Assembly: GCF_007750395.1 (NCBI RefSeq)
Contig: NZ_CP036281.1
Span: forward strand, 5,169,001-5,233,000
Length of the DNA: 64,000 nucleotides
Direction of reading: 5' to 3'
Source of the DNA: Polystyrenella longa
GTDB lineage: Bacteria; Planctomycetota; Planctomycetia; Planctomycetales; Planctomycetaceae
Position 1 is the stretch's first letter, and every line of letters begins with the position of its first letter. The translations under genes were made by a program, and so were the position numbers. Below, piece by piece: positions 28,050 through 36,260 of the stretch. The notes beneath the pieces are model-generated. The model did not search any database. It worked only from the letters and a program-made list of their open reading frames with translations, and was not told the origin of the DNA.

Positions 28050-29234
28050 TTAACGATAAAACTGATCGACATCGAAGATCCGCAAAGTCACCTCGCTGTC
28101 TCGCTTCCATTTTGTGGAACGGGTGTAATAAGTGACCAGCGCCTCATTCCCATGAAAGGTGACAGAAGGATATGCGGCATCGAAGTCAGAGCGATTGTCG
28201 ATATCGCAGAAGTTCGACCAGGTCTGTCCTTCATCTCGAGAGATCGCCGCAGTTAATGGCGTGCGGGGCCAGTTACTTTTAGAGGCGACCTGGTTCCAGA
28301 GAACAAGGAGATCACCCGTTGTGGGAATCCGTTTCACTATGGCGGGCGATTCGGGCGAGACCAACGCTGTGGGTTCCGGCTTCGACCAGTGATCGCCACC
28401 ATCCTCGGAAATACTGAAGTATTGTTTCTGATTCGTATTTCGCAGCAGGCAATGGAGGCGTCCATCATTCAATTCCACGATGGTCGGTTCGTGGCAACCT
28501 CGTCCTTTTGCCGTCATGCTGTCACTGCTTCGTTTCCATTGATGGCCGCCATCGTCGGAATACCAAACAAAGGAATGCAGATCGCCTCCCTTATAAGGAG
28601 TACCGCCGATGTATTTTTCATCGAATGGACCATGCGCCGGAAGAATGACGCGGCCCGTACTAAGTCGGATCGCTCGGTCCGCGTTGTTGCAGTACCAGCC
28701 CGGTTCAGAGATCTGCTGCTGCTCTCCAAACGATTGGCAATTATCGGTTGACCGTCGCATATAGACGTTTCGATTTTCAGGAGAATCCCAGCCGACGTAA
28801 GTGAAGAGTATTTCTTCAGGGGAGATCCGAATCAGGTTGGGATGTTTGACATTGTGCTTCCAGATATTCTCCTGAATGACCTTACGATTTCCCCAGGTAC
28901 AACCGACATCGGTGGACGTCATCGAAGTGATCTGGCACGACACTTCGTCGCCGATGCCCCCCTGCCCCTTCTTCTTTGATTTGGGTTCTCCCTTGGTGTA
29001 ATACTCGCACCAGACCAACATTAGTTCTGCATCGCTCAGTGGGAAAATAAGTTGATGATCGTGTCTGGGATGGCGCGGTGTCCAGAGGCAGATGACTTCG
29101 TCGTGTTTCGGTATAAGCAACGGCTTACCCCCCTTACCCGATTCGGCCAATGACTGCGACAAGGATGTGCTTCGCAGCAAGATACCCGCTGAAGTTACCA
29201 GAAATTCACGACGAGAATGAGCATGTGATCGCAT
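28050..29234 (-). CDS. BNR-repeat sialidase-like protein, Tat-exported
   Basis: This 394-residue protein has a twin-arginine signal at the N-terminus (SRREFLVTSAGILL). The body is a six-bladed propeller of the BNR/sialidase type, with Asp-box-like motifs such as SISEDGGDHWSKPEP, VWYSDDGGHQWKRSS and SRDEGQTWSN. It lacks an obvious complete sialidase arginine triad that I can place with certainty, so substrate and activity are open. Such proteins in Planctomycetota are annotated as exo-alpha-sialidases and are usually secreted. AGGGGG lies five bases before the start. It is divergent from the glycoside-hydrolase-like gene at 29457, which shares its promoter region, and it converges with the porin. 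Confidence 0.85.
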   Translation of the reverse strand: MRSHAHSRREFLVTSAGILLRSTSLSQSLAESGKGGKPLLIPKHDEVICLWTPRHPRHDHQLIFPLSDAELMLVWCEYYTKGEPKSKKKGQGGIGDEVSCQITSMTSTDVGCTWGNRKVIQENIWKHNVKHPNLIRISPEEILFTYVGWDSPENRNVYMRRSTDNCQSFGEQQQISEPGWYCNNADRAIRLSTGRVILPAHGPFDEKYIGGTPYKGGDLHSFVWYSDDGGHQWKRSSDSMTAKGRGCHEPTIVELNDGRLHCLLRNTNQKQYFSISEDGGDHWSKPEPTALVSPESPAIVKRIPTTGDLLVLWNQVASKSNWPRTPLTAAISRDEGQTWSNFCDIDNRSDFDAAYPSVTFHGNEALVTYYTRSTKWKRDSEVTLRIFDVDQFYR

Positions 29235-29456
29235 GAAGCCCCCTGCCTGTAGAAATCATTATAAATTGAAACGGACTATTCACCCTACAGAGAGAAGTGA
29301 CGTGATGCAACGAAGGTGGGTGATAAGATCGCAGCAACAAAGCCGGGATGTAGTTGACCTGGAATTAAACGGGCAGGTATCCTTAAGGGATATCCAACTC
29401 GCGATCGTTCACGATCCTCGTTCGACCTGTACTCGAAAAAACGAATTGATTTTTCC

Positions 29457-31559
29457 ATGTCGCGACGTTCACTTTTCTATTCTATTTCCTCTCTCGTTGT
29501 CTTACTAACATCCATTCTGAGCGTCGATCTTTACGCACAGGAAGAAACAGCATTAAGGCCACATGAACGATGGATCTGGACCGAGTTGATTGCGTTCGAC
29601 AATCAACAACCTGATTCAGGAGTGGGGGAGTATCTGGAAAAGACGGGATTCGCTCCGAAAGTAATCTGCCTGATGATCAGCTCGCCCGATATCATCCTGT
29701 CTCATGGGGGAATGGAAACGGAAGAGCAACTGGCGAAAGAATATACTTCGAGAGACGGGCACGACTTCAATCCAGAGCGGCAACGGCAGGACTGGACGAA
29801 CTATCAACTCCGGTTCCTCATCGAACAACTTCATGAACGAAAGATTGAAGTCTATCTCAGTGTTTTCGCGAAGTACTACCGCACTCGGGAACATCGGGAA
29901 TGGATCGCCGACCATCACGAAGTCCTGCATGTTCGCCAAAAGAGTGGATACGCGTGGGCTCTCAACTGCCTGGCACGTCTGGACGACGGCTCTTATTTCG
30001 AAGATTACTTTATTAAGAAGTTGGTCGAAACGCTCAATGACTACGGCTTTGATGGCTGGCATGGAGCAGATGGTTGGGGCCCTTTGTCCGGTCCGATTCA
30101 TGAAGTCTCTTTTTCAGACGACATGATTGCTCAATTCGCTGAATACTCAGAGTACAATCTTCCCCAGGTGGTTACTCAGGAGTGCGTCTATGATGTTTCC
30201 AAACTGATAGCCCGTGCCGAATGGATTCTTAAAAATCGACGAGCAGAATGGAGTGAATTTTACGCCGACCGCTGGACGACGTTCTGGGGGAAAGTCGTCA
30301 CAGCCTTACACGCCACTGACAAGAAGGCCGCAATCAACTCGGCATGGGGACGGGCCCCGTTTGAAGCGCTTTATCGATATGGAATCGATTATCAGAAAAT
30401 AGCCGCCACGGGTGTGGATGCCATCATCGTCGAGACGGTCGCCGTCGGGCTGGCGACCGATCCACGTACGGTGGATTCGGATCGGCACGATGATTTCCTG
30501 GCGATGCTGATGTTAATGCGGGCCTGTCTACCGGAAACCAAACTCATCTTCCTGCATGGCGTTCACGATGTTGTCGAGGAGTGGGACGCGATTCATCACG
30601 CACCAATGGTTTTGGAACGGGAAATCTACTCGCTGGCGAATGTATTCCACAACCGATCTGATGGAAGTTTGGCTCCCAGCGCCGATGGTTTTTTAGTCTG
30701 CCTGGGTGATGGTCTCAAAAAGAATGAGTGGAACTGGTTGGAAGAACGATGGCAACTCGCCTTTCAAGAGCCGCCCCAAAGCACTGGAGGCGCGACGGTT
30801 GTCTGGTCGGACTCCGTCTTTCGAGCCGAACTCGAAGACTATATTAAAAATCGCACATGGAACACGCATCGCATTCTCTTTCACCTCATGCAGGCAGGTG
30901 TCACGATTCAATCGACTATTCACGTGGACGATATCGTCCAAGCCACAGGGACGTTGATTGTTCCGAATGCCCACCTGATGCCGCGGTCGGAACTGGAACG
31001 CCTCGGAGGTTACAAGAATGGCCCTCTGGTTCTCATTGGACGTCCTCCTGAAAACATCCTCAAGCTCATTTCGATTCCCGGTGCTCAATTCAAGGATCAT
31101 TACAGTCCGTTAGAAATGTGGTGCGGTGTATTTCATGCCAGCCCGCAAGTTATTCCGTTTGAGAAAGGGGAAGACGAACCCCCTGTCGCGGAGATTCTGA
31201 AACAGGAACTCCCCAAAGGATATTGGAACCACCTTCCGTACCGACATGTTTCCGATGGTTTTATAGATGTGTGCGCCAAAGTCATTCAACAAATTGCGAC
31301 ACCGATTAAAGTGGTCGAAGAAGCGGAGTCGGTGGCGATAATGCCTGTGACTCTACAAGACGGAACTATTCGGATCGCGATCAAGAACCGGACATACGCT
31401 TATGCCCGACCATTAATTGACATGGGGCGGCCCGTCGCCTCTGCCGAAGTTCTCTCTAGTTTTCCCTCGATCACCATCAAGCCTAAAGAGAATCGGTTTT
31501 CGATCCGCGTACCCGGCAGAGGTATCACCGTCGTTGATGTTAAGTTTCAACCAGAGTGA
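29457..31559 (+). CDS. Exported glycoside-hydrolase-like protein
   Basis: This 700-residue protein has a signal peptide (about 1-27, ending VDLYAQ). The middle looks like a TIM barrel. KIEVYLSVFAKYYRTREHRE, YGFDGWHGADGWGP (about 200), AAINSAWGRAPFEALYRYG and VDAIIVETVAVG fit strands and loops of a glycosidase barrel. GFDGWHGADGWG carries a likely acidic residue at a barrel strand end. The C-terminal ~200 residues are a beta-rich domain. I do not recognise the exact family; GH66-like or another clan is possible, so no substrate is named. Its stop overlaps the convergent gene at 31547 by 13 bp, which is unusual and suggests transcriptional interference or coupling. Confidence 0.6.
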   Translation: MSRRSLFYSISSLVVLLTSILSVDLYAQEETALRPHERWIWTELIAFDNQQPDSGVGEYLEKTGFAPKVICLMISSPDIILSHGGMETEEQLAKEYTSRDGHDFNPERQRQDWTNYQLRFLIEQLHERKIEVYLSVFAKYYRTREHREWIADHHEVLHVRQKSGYAWALNCLARLDDGSYFEDYFIKKLVETLNDYGFDGWHGADGWGPLSGPIHEVSFSDDMIAQFAEYSEYNLPQVVTQECVYDVSKLIARAEWILKNRRAEWSEFYADRWTTFWGKVVTALHATDKKAAINSAWGRAPFEALYRYGIDYQKIAATGVDAIIVETVAVGLATDPRTVDSDRHDDFLAMLMLMRACLPETKLIFLHGVHDVVEEWDAIHHAPMVLEREIYSLANVFHNRSDGSLAPSADGFLVCLGDGLKKNEWNWLEERWQLAFQEPPQSTGGATVVWSDSVFRAELEDYIKNRTWNTHRILFHLMQAGVTIQSTIHVDDIVQATGTLIVPNAHLMPRSELERLGGYKNGPLVLIGRPPENILKLISIPGAQFKDHYSPLEMWCGVFHASPQVIPFEKGEDEPPVAEILKQELPKGYWNHLPYRHVSDGFIDVCAKVIQQIATPIKVVEEAESVAIMPVTLQDGTIRIAIKNRTYAYARPLIDMGRPVASAEVLSSFPSITIKPKENRFSIRVPGRGITVVDVKFQPE

Positions 31560-32524
31560 TTAGTTCGCGATTCGATTTCGGCCAACTCTAAATCGTGCTG
31601 CGTCATCTGATGTGCCAGTTCGGTAAAGCTCACCTGGGGCTGCCAACCGAGCTGCGTCTGGGCTCTGGTGATGTCCCCGCAGAGAACGGGGGCGTCGTGA
31701 GGACGAAAGAACTCCGGATCGATCTCGACATACTGTTGATAGTCGAGATCAAGGCACTGGAAAACGACATCGACGAATTCTCGAACGGAGTGCGTTTTTG
31801 TTGTCGAGATTACGAAGTCGTCTGGTTCATCCAGTTGCAGCATCAACCACATCGCTTGAACGAAGTCTCCCGCATAACCCCAGCTTCGCTCCGCATCGAG
31901 ATTGCCGAGAATTAACTTCTGCTGTAAACCGAGTTTGATTCGAGTCGCCGCACGCGTGATTTTGCGAGTGACGAAACTTTCATCCCGCAGAGGGGACTCG
32001 TGATTAAACAGAATCCCATTACACGCAAACATACCATGGGCTTCGCGGTAGTTTTGCACTTGAAGATGAGCATACGCTTTTGCACAGGCGTAGGGACTGC
32101 GAGGATGGATGGGAGATTGCTCGTTTAATACAGGTCCGGCCTGGTCATCTAAGATGGCAGAAGAGGAAGCTTGAAAGAAACGGACCTGACGGGAGCACTC
32201 TATCTCATACTGGCGAACCGCTTCAAGCATACGAAGGGCTCCCATCCCAGTGATTTCGGCGGTTTCCAGTGGTTGCTGGTAAGAGAGAGGGACATGGCTC
32301 TGCGCTGCCATATGATAGACTTCACAAGGCTGAATTTGCTTCAACAGGTCGTGCAGATTTTCGGTTACCTTCAGGTCAACCCGATGCAGGAAAACTTGCT
32401 CATGTGGAAAATTCGTCGCGGCCTGCGTGAACCCATGAACGTGATAGCCCTTCTCCAGTAGAAGACGAGCTAGATACTGTCCGTCCTGGCCAGTGATACC
32501 AGTGATGAGGGCAACGGGTTCCAA
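31547..32524 (-). CDS. GDP-mannose 4,6-dehydratase family protein
   Basis: This 325-residue protein is an extended SDR. It opens ALITGITGQDGQYLARLLLE, the GDP-mannose dehydratase signature (GxxGxxG at 9-15). The catalytic YxxxK is Y145/K149 (SPYACAKAYAH), and FNHESPLRDESFVTRKITRA is the family motif just after it. The serine-rich stretch before it (ASSSAILDD) differs from the usual SSSEMYG. The family converts GDP-mannose to GDP-4-keto-6-deoxymannose, the first step to GDP-fucose or GDP-rhamnose. No fucose synthase (Fcl) gene is adjacent, so the end product is not shown. The 3' end overlaps the upstream convergent gene by 13 bp. Confidence 0.85.
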   Translation of the reverse strand: MEPVALITGITGQDGQYLARLLLEKGYHVHGFTQAATNFPHEQVFLHRVDLKVTENLHDLLKQIQPCEVYHMAAQSHVPLSYQQPLETAEITGMGALRMLEAVRQYEIECSRQVRFFQASSSAILDDQAGPVLNEQSPIHPRSPYACAKAYAHLQVQNYREAHGMFACNGILFNHESPLRDESFVTRKITRAATRIKLGLQQKLILGNLDAERSWGYAGDFVQAMWLMLQLDEPDDFVISTTKTHSVREFVDVVFQCLDLDYQQYVEIDPEFFRPHDAPVLCGDITRAQTQLGWQPQVSFTELAHQMTQHDLELAEIESRTNHSG

Positions 32525-32736
32525 AGGATCGCTTTCGTAGGGGAGAGATCTTATGATAGGAGGGCCGTGCCTGCATGAGCCATTCGATCTCTGTCGTGAG
32601 ATTTTTATCGTGGGGCATGCAGGCCGAGCTGATTTATGTGATAATAACGCCCTGCTACAGCCCTGTCACGGTGCTGCGTGCAAGAGGCAGACGAAGACGA
32701 AAGTTCAAGCTGTTCTACTGGATGAATTGACTTGCC

Positions 32737-33618
32737 ATGGTAATGAAACCGACCCCCGATTCTGAAACCCACCCTAAAACTCGCTTGTGGAGTTTTGGCG
32801 GACACACTCATACGCTAGGGCGATTTACGCTGGTGATGGGGATCGTCAATGTGACACCGGACAGTTTTTCCGACGGGGGCGAGTATGCGACGAGCGAGTC
32901 TGCGATTGCTCATGCGCTTCAACTTGTCGAAGAAGGTGCCGACATTCTCGACATCGGTGGAGAGTCGACTCGTCCTAAAGCAGCCGAAGTCACTTTGGAA
33001 GAGGAACTGGCACGGGTCATACCGGTCATTGAAGCCTTGTCCGATAAAACGAACGTTCCCATTTCTATCGACACGACCAAAGCAGAAGTGGCGCGTCAGG
33101 CAATTCAAGCGGGGGCCATTATTGTCAACGATATCTCCGGTCTACGGCTTGATCCGGAAATGATTCCATTGTGCGCAGCGCATCAGGAGGTCGGTGTCAT
33201 TTGCATGCATATGCAGGGAACACCACGAACGATGCAAGAGAATCCCCACTACGAAAATGTAGTTCAGGAAATCTGTGACTTTTTCAAGGAACGCGTGGCA
33301 ACGTTAAATTCGGCTGGAATTGCACCGGAGCGGATCGTACTTGATCCCGGTATCGGATTTGGAAAGTCGGCAGCCCATAACCTGGAAATCCTGAAAGGGG
33401 TCTCTGTTCTACAGCAGGCTGGACGCCCCGTGCTGATCGGCCATTCCCGGAAACGCTTTATTGGCAAATTACTGGAACGTCAGGTGAACGAACGGATATG
33501 GGGAACCGTGGGTATTTCCATCGGACTCGCCCAATTGGGAGTCGACATCTTGCGTGTTCATGACGTCCGGGCGACTGTAGATTCACTCGATGCCTGGCGC
33601 GCTGTCGCCGAGGACTAG
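32737..33618 (+). CDS. folP: Dihydropteroate synthase
   Basis: This 293-residue protein joins p-aminobenzoate to 6-hydroxymethyl-dihydropterin pyrophosphate in folate synthesis. The family motifs are MGIVNVTPDSFSDGG (about 34-48), DIGGESTRPKA, IVNDISGLR and HSRKRFIGKLL. The C-terminal region has IGLAQLGVDILRVHDV, with the last conserved His-Asp. The N-terminal 25 residues are non-conserved, and a later ATG would also fit; no strong ribosome binding site is visible. It is divergent from the GDP-mannose dehydratase gene across about 210 bp. No other fol gene is adjacent except folD, which lies 6.5 kb away. Confidence 0.92.
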   Translation: MVMKPTPDSETHPKTRLWSFGGHTHTLGRFTLVMGIVNVTPDSFSDGGEYATSESAIAHALQLVEEGADILDIGGESTRPKAAEVTLEEELARVIPVIEALSDKTNVPISIDTTKAEVARQAIQAGAIIVNDISGLRLDPEMIPLCAAHQEVGVICMHMQGTPRTMQENPHYENVVQEICDFFKERVATLNSAGIAPERIVLDPGIGFGKSAAHNLEILKGVSVLQQAGRPVLIGHSRKRFIGKLLERQVNERIWGTVGISIGLAQLGVDILRVHDVRATVDSLDAWRAVAED

Positions 33619-33815
33619 ATTTTGTCCTGAAATCCGCTCAATAGGATCTCCATGGCAGATCTTCAACAGATGATTGTGAGACGTTCTTTCTTCGGGTACG
33701 CTATAGAATCTCTCGATGAAGTAATCCCGCCATAAGGCACTTCCTGATCTGAGAAACACTCAATCAGTGACATCCCTGTTTCCTACCGCTTTTCAACGTT
33801 GAGTCTATCGACACG

Positions 33816-35093
33816 ATGCACGCTCTTTCGTTTTCGACATTGACCACCTGTTGCCTGCTGAATCTGCTTTTCTGGTCCGCCAGTTCCGCCCTTCCCGGTG
33901 CGGAATTGATCGCAACCGAATGGAACCAACTTCGCGGTCCGAATGGACAGGGACACCCGACGCAGGAGTCGAATGTTCCTCTCGAATGGAGCGAAACGGA
34001 AAACGTCGCCTGGAAAGTTCCTGTACCAGGTCTGGGGTGGTCTTCGCCTGTGCTCTCGGATGGTAAAATCTGGTTGACGAGCGCCGTCGAAGAGGGACAG
34101 GTCCTGAAAGCGTACTCGTTCGACGTGGAATCGGGCGATTTGCTCCAGGAGATTGACGTTTTTCGCCCTGAAGAACCTGTCACCGTGAATGACCAGAACA
34201 GCCACGCCTCTCCCACGCCTGTCGTGGAACCCGGATTTGTTTACGTTCACTTCGGTACAATGGGAACGGCCTGTGTGAACAGCGACAACGGAGAGATTGT
34301 CTGGAAGCATGAGAAACTGAAATTGGAACACAAGGAAGGCCCGGGTAGCTCGCCGGTCTTGTTTGATAATCTGCTGTTGATTAATTGCGATGGCATGGAC
34401 GTGCAATACGTCGTGGCCCTCGATAAACAGACGGGCGATATTGTCTGGAAGACAGAACGATCCGGTCCGTTTCGAGATCGTCCCGACTTTAAAAAAGCCT
34501 ACTCCACTCCGACGGTGCATCAGGTAAACGATCGCTGGCAGGTGATCAGCACGGGGGCCGATCAGATTGAAGCGTATGACGCCTACACCGGCGAAGAAAT
34601 CTGGCGGGTAATATACAACGGTTTTTCGAACGTTCCTCTGGTCCTCGTCGATGGCACTACGGCTTACGTCTGCACCGGATTTACGAAGTCGGAACTCTGG
34701 GCGATCGATCTAACGGGAGAAGGGGATGTAACCGAATCCCATGTGCGCTGGAAATTCAAACGACAGGTACCGCAGATCAGTTCGCCGATTCTGGTCGATG
34801 GTCGATTGTATTTCTGCAGTGACAAAGGCGTTGGATGCTGTATCGATGCAAGTACGGGAGAAGCAATCTGGCAGGATCGGTTGGGAGGCAATTTCTCCTC
34901 TTCACCGATATACGTAAACAGCCACCTTCTGTTCAACAATCATGAAGGCAAAACTCTCGTGGTCGCTCCCGCCGATGAACTGAACATCGTTCGAACCAAT
35001 TCGCTGGATGGCATTATCAAAGCGACGCCTGCCCCCATTCCGGGTGGCTTGATCATACGAACCAATAGTCACCTCTATCGAATATCGAAGTAG
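33816..35093 (+). CDS. Exported PQQ-like beta-propeller protein
   Basis: This 425-residue protein has a signal peptide (about 1-30, ALPGAELIA at its end). The remainder is a seven- or eight-bladed PQQ-like propeller of the type seen across Planctomycetota. Repeated blades contain GEIVWKHEKLKLEHK, TGDIVWKTERSG, TGEEIWRVIY and TGEAIWQDRLGG. It has no full quinoprotein dehydrogenase domain, so whether it binds PQQ is uncertain. Such proteins usually act as binding platforms, like BamB. Its neighbours are unrelated to its fold: folP upstream and the CCAPEP gene downstream on the other strand. It resembles the gene at 38559. Confidence 0.85.
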   Translation: MHALSFSTLTTCCLLNLLFWSASSALPGAELIATEWNQLRGPNGQGHPTQESNVPLEWSETENVAWKVPVPGLGWSSPVLSDGKIWLTSAVEEGQVLKAYSFDVESGDLLQEIDVFRPEEPVTVNDQNSHASPTPVVEPGFVYVHFGTMGTACVNSDNGEIVWKHEKLKLEHKEGPGSSPVLFDNLLLINCDGMDVQYVVALDKQTGDIVWKTERSGPFRDRPDFKKAYSTPTVHQVNDRWQVISTGADQIEAYDAYTGEEIWRVIYNGFSNVPLVLVDGTTAYVCTGFTKSELWAIDLTGEGDVTESHVRWKFKRQVPQISSPILVDGRLYFCSDKGVGCCIDASTGEAIWQDRLGGNFSSSPIYVNSHLLFNNHEGKTLVVAPADELNIVRTNSLDGIIKATPAPIPGGLIIRTNSHLYRISK

Positions 35094-35131
35094 TGGTCGC
35101 CCTGTCTTCCCTTAGATGACGTTTCGATAGA

Positions 35132-35184
35132 CACAAAAAAAATCAGGGTGATGCCTCCCTTGGAACGGGAACATCACCCTGATT
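35132..35184 (-). terminator. Rho-independent terminator (best on the minus strand)
   Basis: A perfect 13-bp stem AATCAGGGTGATG/CATCACCCTGATT (35141-35153, 35172-35184) has an 18-base loop. On the minus strand it is followed by a run of eight or nine T, so it best ends leftward transcripts, from the CCAPEP gene or the short frame at 35207. It may also stop the PQQ gene on the plus strand. Confidence 0.75.
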
Positions 35185-35206
35185 AATGTAAGTCGACTCG
35201 TTGTTC

Positions 35207-35347
35207 TTATGCGGCGATCATTCTCTCGTGAGCAGACGGTTCATTTTCCTGTTCTTGAAATGAACTGTATTTCAAGTAAGCGGAAGCGATTAAGTATCGT
35301 CGATCTGCTATTACGATCAATGGCCCGTCAGTCAGGTAGTCAATCAT
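35207..35347 (-). CDS. Possible very small protein (46 residues), uncertain
   Basis: An ATG at 35347 opens a frame of 46 residues (MIDYLTDGPLIVIADRRYLI and onward). A longer form uses TTG at 35440. The only support is its place 23 bp before a good minus-strand terminator. No ribosome binding site or family resemblance is seen. It may be chance. Confidence 0.2.
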   Translation of the reverse strand: MIDYLTDGPLIVIADRRYLIASAYLKYSSFQEQENEPSAHERMIAA

Positions 35348-35476
35348 TGCCGGTTTAAAAGGCCAGATTACGGAAGACTCGAATAGCACAGTTGAGCATT
35401 CAAGGATGTCGGTAGTGAATCTGTTCCGTAATCTGATCAACCATTATGAACAGCGAGAACCTAAATCAGTCGTGTT

Positions 35477-35971
35477 TTAGTGAAACATACGACCGAAGAA
35501 GGAAGATTTGTGTCCGCATGATCCGCAGCCACAAGAAGAAGCTGGTGCACAGCAGCTGGGCTCAGGAGCACAGCAAGAAGGTGCAGCAGGAGCACAGCAG
35601 GGCTCAGGAGCACAGCAGCTTGGCTCGGGAGCACAGCAAGTTGGCTCAGGTGAGCAGCAACGGTTTTTCTTTTTGAAGCAGCTGAACAGTTTGTCGAACA
35701 TGCAAGATTTTTTGGCTTTGCAGCAAGAAACTGGAGCACAGCAGGTGGGCTCAGGAGCACAGCAAGAAGGAGCTGGTGCACAGCAAACTGGTTCAGGTGC
35801 ACAGCAAGAAGGAGCTGGTGCACAGCAGCTTGGCTCTGGAGCACAGCAAGAAGGTTCAACTGAAGCACAACAGCTATTGTTGTTGTGTCCGAACAAGTTG
35901 AACAGGCCAGCTTCTGCCTGAGTGCTCAAGCTACAAAGGGCCAACGCAGCGGTCAAAGTAATCCAACGCAT
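35477..35971 (-). CDS. Secreted Cys-rich CCAPEP tandem-repeat protein
   Basis: This 164-residue protein has a clear Sec signal peptide (about 1-21, ending AEAG). The mature part is built almost entirely of the heptad-like repeat SCCAPEP, with AP, EP and VP variants. I count 14 Cys-Cys pairs in two blocks separated by a basic linker (CFKKKNRCC), and an end [12 protein letters not shown]. That is over 30 cysteines in about 140 mature residues. AGGAG (35981-35985) lies well placed before the ATG. No function is recognised. A disulfide-cross-linked structural or metal-binding surface role is the natural guess, and the protein would need a disulfide-forming periplasm or oxidising outside. It is followed by a minus-strand terminator. 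Its antisense frame is a shadow of the repeat. Confidence 0.85.
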   Translation of the reverse strand: MRWITLTAALALCSLSTQAEAGLFNLFGHNNNSCCASVEPSCCAPEPSCCAPAPSCCAPEPVCCAPAPSCCAPEPTCCAPVSCCKAKKSCMFDKLFSCFKKKNRCCSPEPTCCAPEPSCCAPEPCCAPAAPSCCAPEPSCCAPASSCGCGSCGHKSSFFGRMFH

Positions 35972-35985
35972 TTTAGTAATCTCCT

Positions 35986-35997
35986 GAAAACGTTTTC
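35986..35997. promoter_or_regulatory. 12-bp palindrome upstream of the CCAPEP gene (LacI-type operator-like)
   Basis: GAAAACGTTTTC is a perfect palindrome centred on CG, just upstream of the ribosome binding site of the CCAPEP gene. The extended TGAAAACGTTTTCG is close to LacI/CcpA-type operators (TGWAARCGYTWNCW). It could alternatively form a short RNA hairpin in the leader. Confidence 0.45.
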
Positions 35998-36042
35998 GAG
36001 AATCTTTTAGATCTTGTAAATTTCAATCATGGCGGTCACGTG

Positions 36043-36054
36043 CGTGACGTCACG
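36043..36054. promoter_or_regulatory. 12-bp palindrome in the CCAPEP promoter region
   Basis: CGTGACGTCACG is a perfect palindrome about 72 bp upstream of the CCAPEP start. Next to it TCACGTGCGTGA (36036-36047) overlaps as a further inverted repeat. Such a symmetric site suggests a dimeric regulator; the regulator is unknown. Confidence 0.4.
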
Positions 36055-36260
36055 TATAGACACATGGCTTCGTGCAATGTGTTGATGTCATTGTTATTCG
36101 ACAAGGCGTAAGATTTACTGTTACGTAAACAAGGTGATTTGCAGAGACAGCGAAAGCCAAGGGTGACTGTAACGATTGCGACGATTTTAACCCCCAAAAC
36201 TGTACAACGGGGGCTTGTCTAGTTCGCGTACGAAGAATTCTGAGCTTAGCTCGGCTTCAA

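Larger units (their letters stand above)
35094..35476. other. Intergenic region between PQQ propeller and CCAPEP gene
   Basis: About 380 bp that hold a strong hairpin (35141-35184) and a weak short frame on the minus strand (35207-35347). No other signal is seen. Confidence 0.5.

Noticed and set aside
33783-34520. 245-residue minus-strand frame over the PQQ gene
   Set aside because: Antisense shadow of the propeller; no motif seen.
35508-35921. Plus-strand frame rich in AQQ and GSG repeats antisense to the CCAPEP gene
   Set aside because: It is the mirror of the CCAPEP codon repeat. The minus-strand frame has a signal peptide and ribosome binding site; this one has neither.
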